Of a stretch of DNA of 64,000 bases, positions 36,382 to 45,147 are shown in pieces (within the stretch, counting starts at the first letter, position 1; each line of letters starts with the position of its first letter). The stretch is from the NCBI RefSeq assembly GCF_025971955.1, contig NZ_JAPDMX010000028.1, positions 1 to 64,000 of the forward strand. The letters are read 5' to 3'. The position numbers and the translations under genes are program-made. Under the pieces are notes generated by a model that was given only the letters and a program-made list of their open reading frames with translations, did not search any database and was not told where the DNA came from. Source of the DNA: Shewanella subflava (GTDB lineage Bacteria; Pseudomonadota; Gammaproteobacteria; Enterobacterales; Shewanellaceae).

Positions 36382-36723
36382 ATGAAGCAATTGATCAAGT
36401 GGCTAGGTGTCGCCATTGCTTTAATTGGACTATTGTTCACTGGGTTATCTAGTGCAGGTCAGATTGTTGTTAGAAAATCATCAGAGTCATTTGATGCTTT
36501 TGCCGTAAGAGATCAAGTGCTTCAAGATTATGAGTGGCAAGAAGCATTAAGGATGCAACAACAAATCCAAATTTTGCAATCATTACCATTAGGGTGTTTA
36601 CCTGTGACTTTACCTTATCGTTACTTCACCTGTAATGGCTTAGCTTATCGTCCTTATCAATACCAAAACAAAGAGGTATTTATTCAAATCGATCAACCGA
36701 ATGAGCAAAATCCATCGCGATAG
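36382..36723 (+). CDS. Small exported protein, function unknown
   Basis: The 113-residue product begins with a signal peptide or membrane anchor (MKQLIKWLGVAIALIGLLFT), probably cleaved near LSSAGQ. The mature part has a helical Gln-rich stretch (YEWQEALRMQQQIQILQSL). Two cysteines (LGCLPV and FTCNGL) could form a disulphide. It follows a strong AGGAGG ribosome-binding site. No family is recognised. It lies between amtB and a TPR lipoprotein gene, all on the plus strand, separated by more than 80 bp on each side. Confidence 0.65.
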   Translation: MKQLIKWLGVAIALIGLLFTGLSSAGQIVVRKSSESFDAFAVRDQVLQDYEWQEALRMQQQIQILQSLPLGCLPVTLPYRYFTCNGLAYRPYQYQNKEVFIQIDQPNEQNPSR

Positions 36724-36828
36724 AGAATAAATGCGCTTACTCAATAGCCTGTTAAGTGATTTTTTGGCTGAAAAAGCAATGCTTGGCTAAACTTATCTTA
36801 TTCGTATCTCGTTTAAGAGGGTTTGGTT

Positions 36829-38052
36829 ATGTTAAACATTACCTTTACGCAGTACGTAATGCGTTTTTATTCTGGCCAACAACGCTCTAGAGTATTGAGC
36901 AATATTCTGCTGATTATCGCGTTTTGGGCTTTGATGTCTGGTTGCCAATCTACGCCTAAATCTAGCCACATTATTGCCATTGAACCTTTGTTTCATGATG
37001 AGCTCTTCACGCCAGTTGATGTCATCACCCCTGAGCAAATCTATGCCTTACCCCAAGAATATATCGCTCAAGTTAAACAAGAATTTTATAGAGATAAAAA
37101 TATTCGTCATAAAAATATCTCTTCTCATGATTGGTTAGCTGAATATATTGGCGCGCAGAATGGCGGCTTTGAATATCGAGATCATTTTACCCGTCCTGCC
37201 AGTGTTACCTCTACCGTGAGAGAGGGAAACTGCATGTCATTAGTGGTATTATCTGCCGCCTTGGCAGATGCATTTAATATTCCTGTTGAGTTTCAAGATA
37301 TTGATGTCGAACCCATTTGGGATAAACGCGGTGGTTTTTACTTAGTCAATGGTCATGTGAATTTATTCTTATCACCCGCAATTGATGCCAATGTGGTGGC
37401 ATTTAGTGATCACAAAATATTGGTCGATTTTTTACCTGAGCGAGCAGTGCGTGGCTACAGCAAAAAAATCGTGAATAAAAAAACGCTCACAGCGATGTAC
37501 TACAACAATGTTGCAGCAGAGGCTTTAGTCGAACAACAATATGATTTAGCGTATGCGTTAATCAAACAAAGCATCAAAAGTGATCCGAGTTTTGTGTCAA
37601 GTATCAATACCCTTGCAGTGATATATCGCCATAAAGGTGATAACCCAAAGGCGGAGCAGGCCTATCGGGCAGCTCTGTCAATGGACAAAGAAGACATGAC
37701 CACCCTATTTAATCTTGCTGTAATCCTAGGTGAGCAAGACAGGTTGGAAGAATGGGCTGAAGTGCATAAAACTCTAGAGTTAAGCCGCATAAATAATCCT
37801 TTCTATTATTATGATATGGCCCAGCAGGCTTATTTCGAACAACATTATCAAGAAGCATTAGTATGGTACAAACGTGCCTTGGCAAAGGCTGATTATCGCC
37901 ATGAGTTTTATTTTGGATTATCCAGAACATACTGGGCAACAGGTGAGCACAGGTTAGCCAAAAAGAATATGCAAAAAGCATTATCACTGACTGGCGATGA
38001 AGACAGTAAGCGTCGATATCAAAGTAAACTTCAAGCAATGAAACGTTGGTAA
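36829..38052 (+). CDS. Lipoprotein with transglutaminase-like and TPR domains
   Basis: The 407-residue product has a lipoprotein signal with lipobox MSGC (Cys39). A transglutaminase-like region follows, with Cys135 in REGNCMSLVVLSAALAD, His176 in VNGHVNLF and Asp200 in LVDFLP lying in the Cys-His-Asp order of papain-like enzymes. The C-terminal half contains TPR units (EALVEQQYDLAYALIKQSIK, YRHKGDNPKAEQAYRAALSM, FEQHYQEALVWYKRAL). It may process or crosslink envelope proteins, or be a scaffold. The ATG at 36829 follows GAGGG; the in-frame TTG at 36823 and the ATG at 36859 are alternatives. Confidence 0.75.
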   Translation: MLNITFTQYVMRFYSGQQRSRVLSNILLIIAFWALMSGCQSTPKSSHIIAIEPLFHDELFTPVDVITPEQIYALPQEYIAQVKQEFYRDKNIRHKNISSHDWLAEYIGAQNGGFEYRDHFTRPASVTSTVREGNCMSLVVLSAALADAFNIPVEFQDIDVEPIWDKRGGFYLVNGHVNLFLSPAIDANVVAFSDHKILVDFLPERAVRGYSKKIVNKKTLTAMYYNNVAAEALVEQQYDLAYALIKQSIKSDPSFVSSINTLAVIYRHKGDNPKAEQAYRAALSMDKEDMTTLFNLAVILGEQDRLEEWAEVHKTLELSRINNPFYYYDMAQQAYFEQHYQEALVWYKRALAKADYRHEFYFGLSRTYWATGEHRLAKKNMQKALSLTGDEDSKRRYQSKLQAMKRW

Positions 38053-38242
38053 AAATATACTCGGGATATTGTTCTGGCGGCTTTTATTGTGAGTTGTTGA
38101 GCATTTTGAACACACAAATATTTAGTGAAGCAGTTATGCTTCATAAATAGTCGATAACGCAGTAAAAACGGTCTGCAACGTTACTTCATCTAAGGGGGCG
38201 GCTACACATTTTAACTCGAATAACATTAAATCAAAAAAATTA

Positions 38243-39052
38243 TCACTCGTTAATGGGGCCTGTTATTTCGTAGATGCCCTGTTCAGCATTGAGTAAAATT
38301 TGTTGATAATGGTTGGTTTGTTTTAATTGTGAAATGGCTTCATCAACTAAGGCTGTGGTATCGGGATCATGACAGGCAATAAAACGCGGGGCTTGATCGA
38401 ATAAAATAACCTGAGTCACTTGATAGGGTAATTTTATGCGGTTGTTTATTTGGTTGCGGTAATAGTCGAAAATTCTCTGTTCAAGAATAATAGCTTGAAT
38501 ACGCTCACTGAATAACATTAAGACTTGATTTTGTTGGCTAGCAATTTCGTTATAATTTTTATGGGTTTTCGATAAGGCTAAAAACTCTTCACCTAAAAAG
38601 TGATCCGCATTTTGAAATCCGATCAAAGAGTAATTCTTAAGATCCTGTATTGTATCAATTTTTAGTTTGTTCTTCGTCAGAAAAAATACACTATTTTGAT
38701 ACTCAATTAAGCTTTGGGTTAAGAATAATCCATCACTATTTGATGGGGCATTAATAAGGCAGTCGACTTTTTTTGTTTTAACTAATCGTAAAGCCCGTCG
38801 ATTGGTTGCAAACGTAATGTCACCTAGCTGCAAATGATGCATCTTTAAGGCCGCATTTAATAGTTCATATTGAAGTCCCCCCTTTTTATCAACAAAAAAG
38901 TAAGGTGCAATACTATTACTTGTCGCAAAGTTAATTGTTTTTTCCTCAGCCGCAAAAGCCGTCTCATTGGCTATAGCAAAACTAAAGAATGCCAAAATAC
39001 CGAGAAGTATCGGTTTGATGTTAACGCTTAGTTTATATTGAGTATGTTTCAA
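38243..39052 (-). CDS. Periplasmic solute-binding-like protein (SBP_bac_3 type)
   Basis: The 269-residue protein has a signal peptide ending near TAFAAEE and then an amino-acid-binding-protein-like fold. Visible blocks are INFATSNSIAPYFFVDKKGG, LQYELLNAALK and RALRLVKTKKVDCLINA. No ABC permease or ATPase is adjacent. It may therefore be an orphan binding or sensory protein, as seen often in Shewanella. The ligand is unknown. It is a single gene on the minus strand, divergent from the DAHP synthase gene. Confidence 0.75.
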   Translation of the reverse strand: MKHTQYKLSVNIKPILLGILAFFSFAIANETAFAAEEKTINFATSNSIAPYFFVDKKGGLQYELLNAALKMHHLQLGDITFATNRRALRLVKTKKVDCLINAPSNSDGLFLTQSLIEYQNSVFFLTKNKLKIDTIQDLKNYSLIGFQNADHFLGEEFLALSKTHKNYNEIASQQNQVLMLFSERIQAIILEQRIFDYYRNQINNRIKLPYQVTQVILFDQAPRFIACHDPDTTALVDEAISQLKQTNHYQQILLNAEQGIYEITGPINE

Positions 39053-39389
39053 ATCACGACCTCCTTTTTAAGTGGTAATGTTTTGCTGATTAAATCTTAC
39101 TTTTGTTACTCATTCTCTTACTTAAAGCATAACAACTCAAAGGGTATTTTGCTGAGGATGTTGAAATTATCTTGCAAGGGGATTTTAATGGCCATAAAAG
39201 TTTGAAATTAAACATTAATTGTGTTTAAAAACAATGTTTTATGTAATAAATATTAAAATATGAATAGTTTATTGATTTGTTAGTGGATAATGGGTAAATT
39301 TTAATGTCATGTACCATTAGAGCCCGATTGTTGGGACACATAATTGTAAAGTGGTTGAAATTTAGCCTGTAACGCCGGAGTTGTATTAT
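39053..39389. other. Intergenic stretch before the DAHP synthase gene
   Basis: This is a 337-bp AT-rich divergent promoter region. I see only a weak inverted repeat (AAACATT at 39210-39216 and AATGTTT at 39233-39239). There is no convincing TyrR or TrpR box, and no small gene. Confidence 0.4.
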
Positions 39390-40445
39390 ATGTATTATCA
39401 AAATGATGATGTTCGCATCAATGAAGTCAAAGAGTTACTACCTCCTATTGCGATTCTTGAACGATTTCCAGCATCCGAAAATGCATCAGAAACGGTATTT
39501 ACGGCACGAAATAACATTCATAACATCTTAACCAGAAAAGATGACCGCCTATTAGTGGTGATTGGTCCTTGTTCAATTCATGATCCTAAAGCGGCGCTTG
39601 AATACGGCCAACGATTAGCGCTTATGCGCGAGAAATATGCAGATCAGCTAGAAGTCGTCATGCGGGTCTACTTTGAAAAACCGCGCACAACAGTTGGGTG
39701 GAAAGGACTTATCAATGATCCTTATATGGATAACAGTTTTCAACTTAATGATGGCCTTCGCACCGCCAGAAAATTGTTAGTGGACTTAAACGATCTCGGC
39801 ATTCCGACTGCGGGTGAGTACTTAGATATGATCACCCCGCAATATGTGGCTGATATGATGTGTTGGGGAGCGATTGGTGCCCGTACAACTGAGTCTCAGG
39901 TGCATCGTGAATTAGCATCTGGGCTATCATGTCCTGTCGGATTTAAAAATGGTACAGATGGTACGATTAAAGTGGCGATAGATGCCATTGGTGCGGCAAA
40001 TGCTCCTCATCACTTTTTGTCTGTGACTAAGTTTGGCCACTCAGCAATTGTGTCAACTAAAGGTAATCCAGACTGTCATATTATTCTTCGGGGAGGGAAA
40101 GTGCCTAACTTCAGCGCTGAAGATGTGAGCGTTATTCAGGCTCAGTTAACGTCCTCAAACCTTGCCGATAATGTGATGATTGATTTTAGCCATGCTAACA
40201 GCGCTAAAGATTATCGACGTCAAATGCTAGTGGCAGAAGATGTCGCATCACAAATCTCTGCAGGGAACAAAGGTATCTTTGGTGTGATGGTTGAAAGCAA
40301 TCTGGTAGAAGGCCGCCAAGACATTGTAGATGGTAAAGTTGCCTGCTATGGCCAGAGTGTAACGGATGCGTGTATCGGTTGGTCTGACACAGAGTCATTA
40401 CTGGCTACATTAAGTGACAGTGTGATAAGACGCAGAGGCTTATAG
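39390..40445 (+). CDS. 3-deoxy-7-phosphoheptulonate synthase (DAHP synthase), AroF/G/H type
   Basis: This enzyme condenses phosphoenolpyruvate and erythrose 4-phosphate, the first step of aromatic amino acid synthesis. The 351-residue class I type Ia protein shows VVIGPCSIHDPKAALEYG, RVYFEKPRTTVGWKGL, GARTTESQVHRELASGLSCP and the GIFGVMVESNLVEG metal-binding block. The ATG at 39390 follows GGAG. Which aromatic amino acid inhibits it cannot be read with certainty, so aroF, aroG or aroH is left open. Erythrose 4-phosphate links it to transketolase at 60.4 kb. A terminator follows. Confidence 0.93.
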   Translation: MYYQNDDVRINEVKELLPPIAILERFPASENASETVFTARNNIHNILTRKDDRLLVVIGPCSIHDPKAALEYGQRLALMREKYADQLEVVMRVYFEKPRTTVGWKGLINDPYMDNSFQLNDGLRTARKLLVDLNDLGIPTAGEYLDMITPQYVADMMCWGAIGARTTESQVHRELASGLSCPVGFKNGTDGTIKVAIDAIGAANAPHHFLSVTKFGHSAIVSTKGNPDCHIILRGGKVPNFSAEDVSVIQAQLTSSNLADNVMIDFSHANSAKDYRRQMLVAEDVASQISAGNKGIFGVMVESNLVEGRQDIVDGKVACYGQSVTDACIGWSDTESLLATLSDSVIRRRGL

Positions 40446-40454
40446 CGTAAACTC

Positions 40455-40477
40455 AAAAGGCGCTACTTGCGCCTTTT
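40455..40477. terminator. Terminator after the DAHP synthase gene
   Basis: AAAAGGCGC, loop TACTT, GCGCCTTTT is a 9-bp stem that can act in both directions, so it may also end the leftward MCE operon. Confidence 0.8.
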
Positions 40478-40590
40478 GATTTTCAGCCCTAAACCACCTA
40501 CTTCAGTAGGTGTGATGACTAGCCTGCAATCGACGGCCTTAATAAATACGTCCTAATAACATTCAACTAGCAAATCACAATAGGCGCTAA

Positions 40591-41190
40591 TTACTTTTCA
40601 GAAAGTAGTGTGGCGAGTTGCTTTAGAATATCATTTAACGCAGTGCCATAGCCTTGAGCTAATAATGCGGGATCTTTGGCATCAATATTGACTCGGCTAG
40701 CAAGCGTCTTTTTCATGATAACTTCTGGGCGGAGACCTTGACTTTCAACCAATACAAATTGCATTTCCATAACAGCAGCGGGTTGTTGGTTGTCTCTAAA
40801 ATCACCAAATAACTTGGTAATGGATACTTGCAGTATTTGCTTTGATGGGGCACGCATATTGGGCTGTGACACGGCGCCATATAACCCTGATTTTTCTAAC
40901 CATAATGCAATTTGATTACCGACTATCTCTTCAGGCCCGCTGATAAAACGATTGTAATAATCACTCTCAAATTTCACATCGCTGACCCGATAGACCATTT
41001 CTTTTTCATTAAAGGGGGCGGTGCTGGTGACTTGATCTATACGTAAGCTGTCACCGACTTTCGGATATGTTTGTCCATCTAAACTGGTTGCAATAACATA
41101 GTTGTTCAACTTAACCGCTGATTGACTCAAACCGCAGCCAGCGAGCAATATGATGCTTGCAATAAAGGGAATTAACTTTAATTGAGCCAT
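40591..41190 (-). CDS. ABC-transport auxiliary lipoprotein, PqiC-like
   Basis: The 199-residue lipoprotein has the signal MAQLKLIPFIASIILLAGC with lipobox LAGC. The domain contains TSLDGQTYPKVGDSLRIDQV and later QILQVSITKLFGDF, matching the auxiliary outer-membrane lipoproteins (PqiC/LetC-like) of MCE transporters. The start at 41190 follows GGAG; the longer frame overlaps the MCE gene and is rejected. It is last in the STAS-permease, ATPase, MCE, lipoprotein operon. It probably receives or delivers lipid at the outer membrane. Confidence 0.78.
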   Translation of the reverse strand: MAQLKLIPFIASIILLAGCGLSQSAVKLNNYVIATSLDGQTYPKVGDSLRIDQVTSTAPFNEKEMVYRVSDVKFESDYYNRFISGPEEIVGNQIALWLEKSGLYGAVSQPNMRAPSKQILQVSITKLFGDFRDNQQPAAVMEMQFVLVESQGLRPEVIMKKTLASRVNIDAKDPALLAQGYGTALNDILKQLATLLSEK

Positions 41191-41191
41191 G

Positions 41192-42253
41192 TTATTTTTT
41201 CTCCTCAAGGTTTAGTTTTTCTGGGGGACTACCAAAAAGTATCCCTGATGGATTGAGTTTCGCATCGTTAGATAATTGTTTTAAATTTTCTGCGGTGATT
41301 TTTAGATCACGGATCAGGCTATTAATATCATATTGATTGTCTGCCATGATTATATCGGCGCGCTGTAGAACCTGATCTAAATTGACAATCGCTTTAGTGA
41401 TATCGCCATCAGTTGCAAGGCTGGCATTCAAAGCACTTGTTGCAGCGGCAAGTGACGTCAGAGTTTGTTGTAATTCAGGTCCCGCAAGGAGTTGCTCTAA
41501 ATGCCCACTGGCTGAATTAACATTGCTAAATGTTTGATCTAATTTACTTTGTGCAATTAATGTGTCAATACGTTCAATGGCTTGGTTTGCCGAATGCAAC
41601 AGTTGCACTGCAGCACTAGACATTTCAGAGGTGTTAATGGTTTCAATTTTGTCGTTGAGTGTCACTAACAAGCCATTGATATTTTTACCTAAATCAGCTA
41701 TATCGGCTTCATCGAGGCTAGCTAGTAGTTTTTGAATACCAGCAATAATCTTACCTGTTGAGCTTTTAGCCGATGGCACATACTTGAAATCAGGTTGCCA
41801 ATCAAAGACGAGATCTTCATTATTGTTAGGATCTAAATCCATGTAGTCTAATGATAAATATTGCTGCCCAGTAATGCCCGCTAGCTGAGTTTGAGCTCTC
41901 AGTCCTCTATCTATCGCAACTTGAAGGTTCTTTTCCCAGTCTTTTACCGCTCCTTTTGAACCGGTAATTTCACTGCGAACAACCACATAGGATTTACGAT
42001 TTTCTCTGGGAACATCGGATTCATAAATGGAGTTGGTTAGCTCAATAGACGTGACCACGCCAGTAGGTATACCTCTATATAACACTGGCGAGCCGACTTC
42101 CAATCCCGATACTGAATTATCAAAGTAGGTTTCGAAGGTTAATTTAGGTTTGAAGAGCGATTGGCCACCTAAAATAAATAAAATGCCAAACAATAAAATT
42201 AAGGTAATGACAACAAACAGTCCAAGTCGAAAGTGTTTCTGAGATTCATCCAT
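41192..42253 (-). CDS. MCE-domain lipid-transport protein (MlaD/PqiB family)
   Basis: The 353-residue protein is anchored by one N-terminal helix (about 10-31). A single MCE domain follows, marked by TYFDNSVSGLEVGSPVLYRG and IPTGVVTSIEL. The remainder is a long helical region (LLASLDEADIADLGKNINGL and on), much longer than MlaD of E. coli. Such helices could form a tunnel across the periplasm. It acts with the adjacent permease and ATPase in moving lipids between membranes. Confidence 0.88.
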   Translation of the reverse strand: MDESQKHFRLGLFVVITLILLFGILFILGGQSLFKPKLTFETYFDNSVSGLEVGSPVLYRGIPTGVVTSIELTNSIYESDVPRENRKSYVVVRSEITGSKGAVKDWEKNLQVAIDRGLRAQTQLAGITGQQYLSLDYMDLDPNNNEDLVFDWQPDFKYVPSAKSSTGKIIAGIQKLLASLDEADIADLGKNINGLLVTLNDKIETINTSEMSSAAVQLLHSANQAIERIDTLIAQSKLDQTFSNVNSASGHLEQLLAGPELQQTLTSLAAATSALNASLATDGDITKAIVNLDQVLQRADIIMADNQYDINSLIRDLKITAENLKQLSNDAKLNPSGILFGSPPEKLNLEEKK

Positions 42254-42258
42254 ACTGT

Positions 42259-43068
42259 TTATTCTCCTTTATGTTGTTCTTTATCTGAAAGACGATTAAA
42301 AAATTGCCGAACGTGAGGGTCCTCACTGTGATCTCGCAATGATTGAGGCCTTCCTTCAGCAATAATAGATTTTGTGTGGGGGTCTAGCATGATAGCTCTA
42401 TCTGCAATGTTGAAAATGCTTTGTAATTCATGGGTTACTATTACAAAGGTCACACCTAAACTGTCACGCAATCGTAAAATTGTTTGATCTAAATTTGCGG
42501 CAGTAATGGGGTCTAAACCCGCTGATGGTTCATCTAGCATTAAAATATCAGCGCCCAGTGCCATTGCTCTTGCTATGCCAGCGCGCTTCAGCATACCGCC
42601 GGATAACTCGCCAGGCATAAGTGAGCCAGCGTAACCCATTTCAAGTAAATCTAATAAAATACTGGCGGTGAGGTTTTTTTCTTTTAGGCCAATATCGGTA
42701 AACTGATCCAGTGGGAAACGGACATTCTCCAAGACATTCAATGAACCGAACAAGGCGCCGCTTTGATACATTACCCCGAGTTGACGTTGCAGTTTAGCTT
42801 TGTCTGCTTTATTCGCATTAACAATACTCTGATTTTTAATCTTAATATCGCCAGCCATAGGTTGATACAAGCCAATAATATGCTTCATTAGGCTTGATTT
42901 CCCACAACCTGAACCACCAAGAATGACTAGAATTTCACCTTTTTTAACGCTAAAACTCGCATCTTCAAGCAGTATTCTGTCACCGTAGCCCATTTTTAGA
43001 TGTTCGACACTCAGTGCATTTTCTGCGGGTGCCGTTTGCTCCCTAGGGGGGATGTGAACGTTTGCCAT
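42259..43068 (-). CDS. MCE-transporter ATPase (MlaF family)
   Basis: This 269-residue ABC ATPase energises the MCE lipid transporter. Walker A is LGGSGCGKSSLMKHI, the signature is the family-typical ELSGGMLKRAGIARAMA, and Walker B is ILMLDEPSAGLDP. The signature with LSGGM-x-KR is characteristic of MlaF-type proteins. It lies 9 bp from the permease gene and 5 bp from the MCE gene, so the four are one operon. Confidence 0.9.
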   Translation of the reverse strand: MANVHIPPREQTAPAENALSVEHLKMGYGDRILLEDASFSVKKGEILVILGGSGCGKSSLMKHIIGLYQPMAGDIKIKNQSIVNANKADKAKLQRQLGVMYQSGALFGSLNVLENVRFPLDQFTDIGLKEKNLTASILLDLLEMGYAGSLMPGELSGGMLKRAGIARAMALGADILMLDEPSAGLDPITAANLDQTILRLRDSLGVTFVIVTHELQSIFNIADRAIMLDPHTKSIIAEGRPQSLRDHSEDPHVRQFFNRLSDKEQHKGE

Positions 43069-43077
43069 GATTTCCCC

Positions 43078-44166
43078 TTAACTTGTCAGCACAGTGAAGA
43101 AGCCATCAATCACCACAATCCAAACTATGCTGGTGACAACCGCGCTGGTGGCCGAAAGACCAACTGATGTGGCGCCTGAGCCTGTAGTTAACCCTCGCTC
43201 ACAACCTATGGCTGCAATGGTTATTCCAAATGTGGTTGCCTTCAATAAGCCAACAATAAAATCCCACGATGAAATGGAGTGAAGCAGTTCATTATAAAAC
43301 TGTAAAAAGCCGATATTAAATTTGAGTAACACCAAGGCACCCCCAAAAATGCCGACTAAATCAGCCAAAATGGTCAATAGAGGTAACACCATAATAGAGG
43401 CTAATATGCGAGGTAATACTAAATAAGAGATAGGGCTTATACCGAAGGTGTTTAATGCGTTGATTTCTTCATTCACTTTTTGAGTGCCAATTTCAGCTGC
43501 AAATGCAGCACCTGTTCGGCCAGCAAAGATAATAGCGGTCATTAATGGACCGAGTTCTCGGAACATCGATATACCAATGCCATCAGCGACAAATAGCACC
43601 GCGCCAAATTTTTGCGCAACGAGGCCGATTTCAAAGGCCATAATGACCCCCATTAAAAAGCCAATGAGCAAGACGATAGGGACTGCATTTGCGCCTGCTT
43701 GCGTTGCAATGGTAAATACTTCAGCCCAACGCACTTTTTGTTTACCCAATAACGTCTCTTTCATCGCCATCGCACACTCTTTTAAAAAAAGGTACATAGT
43801 ACTGACATAAGCGATTTGTGATTGGGTTGCTTTGCCTATCGTTGTTATCAGTGACTTGCTTTCACTTTTCTGCTCATTTTCAACCACAGTTTGTTGTTTT
43901 GATGTGGGAATTAATGCGGCCAGGTTTGGAGCAAGATTTTCGATAATGATTTCAGCATGAGTTGGGCGTTGACGATTTTGTAAATCGTACAGGAATGCGA
44001 TGCCCGTCGTATCAATATAGGTCAGGTCTTTAGCGTCGACTCGAATGGCAGCATTCGGGTTGTCTAGAAGTAATGAGTTAATACGTTGCCACCACTGTGC
44101 AACAGAAGCCGAGGTGATTTTGGCATCTAAACTGACTTCAATCACTAGAAGGGGAACCGAATTCAT
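43078..44166 (-). CDS. MlaE-family permease with fused N-terminal STAS domain
   Basis: The 362-residue protein joins two parts. Residues about 1-95 form a STAS domain, with AKDLTYIDTTGIAFLYDLQN at its phospho-loop. Residues about 130-362 form an MlaE permease with five helices, with GANAVPIVLLIGFLMGVIMA and TAIIFAGRTGAAFAAEIGT. In E. coli the STAS function is a separate protein, MlaB; here it is part of the permease. It is the first gene of the operon. The fusion is also seen in other bacteria and is not a sequencing artefact, since the frame is continuous. Confidence 0.88.
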   Translation of the reverse strand: MNSVPLLVIEVSLDAKITSASVAQWWQRINSLLLDNPNAAIRVDAKDLTYIDTTGIAFLYDLQNRQRPTHAEIIIENLAPNLAALIPTSKQQTVVENEQKSESKSLITTIGKATQSQIAYVSTMYLFLKECAMAMKETLLGKQKVRWAEVFTIATQAGANAVPIVLLIGFLMGVIMAFEIGLVAQKFGAVLFVADGIGISMFRELGPLMTAIIFAGRTGAAFAAEIGTQKVNEEINALNTFGISPISYLVLPRILASIMVLPLLTILADLVGIFGGALVLLKFNIGFLQFYNELLHSISSWDFIVGLLKATTFGITIAAIGCERGLTTGSGATSVGLSATSAVVTSIVWIVVIDGFFTVLTS

Positions 44167-44345
44167 TAATTACCAAGCTCCGTGTTGATAGCATAACAAG
44201 AGGTTAAATAAAGAGTTTATCCTTTACCTTACTATATAAATACGTAAAGCACACGATAGTTTTTACCGGTAACCTCAACTTTGGTTAAGAGGTGAATAAA
44301 CAGATTTAAAATATTGATATTCAAATCGTTACCATCAAATTTGAA

Positions 44346-44398
44346 CTTTGTGCTGTTACAAGGCGAATTTACGCGTCAATAGCGGGCTTGTGCTTTGG
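44346..44398 (+). repeat. Dispersed repeat, copy 1
   Basis: The core CAAGGCGAATTTACGCG followed by AATAGCGGG is nearly identical to the reverse complement of 49516-49568. The shared stretch is about 53 bp with scattered substitutions. No gene overlaps either copy. Confidence 0.6.
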
Positions 44399-44535
44399 TT
44401 TTTAGACGCTAGAGGCTAGATAAGGTAGGGCGAAGAGGGCAATAATATAGACCTTTTTGCTTGTCCGATTAAAGATTGATTAACTTCAGGCTAAATGAGT
44501 AAAAATACGGGGATTGAGCTACTTATTCAACATAG

Positions 44536-44568
44536 CTTAAAAATGGGTGCAAAAAATATTTTGCCCCC
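44536..44568 (-). terminator. Terminator of the small gene at 44.6 kb
   Basis: On the minus strand GGGGGCAAAA and TTTTGCACCC pair, with one mismatch, and are followed by ATTTTTAAG. Confidence 0.55.
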
Positions 44569-44620
44569 TTTAATGAAGAAGGCTGAATCTTGCTAAGTGA
44601 AGTAAAATGGTAAAATAAAA

Positions 44621-44791
44621 TTACTTCGCGTTTTCAGTTAAATATTGATTAGCTTTTGCTAGTGTACCAAATGCTGAAATAAGATTATTACGACCTTTAT
44701 CCTGTAACTCTGGATTACCGGATTCAATCATCATCCACACCCATGTTTGAATTAACTGTAATGGGGGATATTTTACATTCTTACTTTCCAA
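44621..44791 (-). CDS. Small protein, function unknown
   Basis: The product is 56 residues if translation starts at the TTG at 44791, which follows AGGAAG at proper spacing. The sequence (ESKNVKYPPLQLIQTWVWMM and on to YLTENAK) is soluble and helical, with a conserved look: LQLIQTWVWMMIESGNPEL. A longer frame starts at 44836 without a ribosome-binding site. A terminator follows its stop, which supports a real transcribed gene. I do not recognise a family. Confidence 0.6.
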   Translation of the reverse strand: MESKNVKYPPLQLIQTWVWMMIESGNPELQDKGRNNLISAFGTLAKANQYLTENAK

Positions 44792-45147
44792 GATAACGCT
44801 TCCTAAAAATCGTTGGTGCTCGATAAACGGTAACAAACAACCTGACTAAGTGACCGATTCAAGCTAAAGGGTAACAAATTCTGAATATAGAAATAACTCT
44901 AATTCGGCTAAAAAGACATAAATTCGACTTCTTTTTATTAAATAATAGTACATATGGATATATTTTTAAAATATATGTAAGTCTAAAGTGCTACATTTTG
45001 TGTATTAAAACGATAATTGCCACCTTTTTCGATGACGAATTTTCGAACGTGTTAACAAAGTTATTTATTTAGAAAATGGTATGATCAGGCTTCATCAATA
45101 CCGCCCCGCAGTGAATTTGATTTTTTACACATTATTTGGAGTTAAAT
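44792..45147. other. Intergenic stretch before the Atm1-type exporter
   Basis: This 356-bp AT-rich divergent region contains a -10-like TATGAT at 45080-45085 upstream of the exporter gene. A -35 element at ideal spacing is not evident. I see no gene or operator. Confidence 0.35.

Larger units (their letters stand above)
44167..44620. other. 454-bp gene-free stretch with a dispersed repeat
   Basis: No coding region is supported. It contains one copy of a repeat (44346-44398) whose inverted copy lies at 49516-49568, and a leftward terminator near its end. The remainder is AT-rich with no recognised site. Confidence 0.5.

Noticed and set aside
39053..39389. TyrR box before the DAHP synthase gene
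   Set aside because: TGTAAA occurs near 39346, but the required TTTACA partner at the right spacing is missing.
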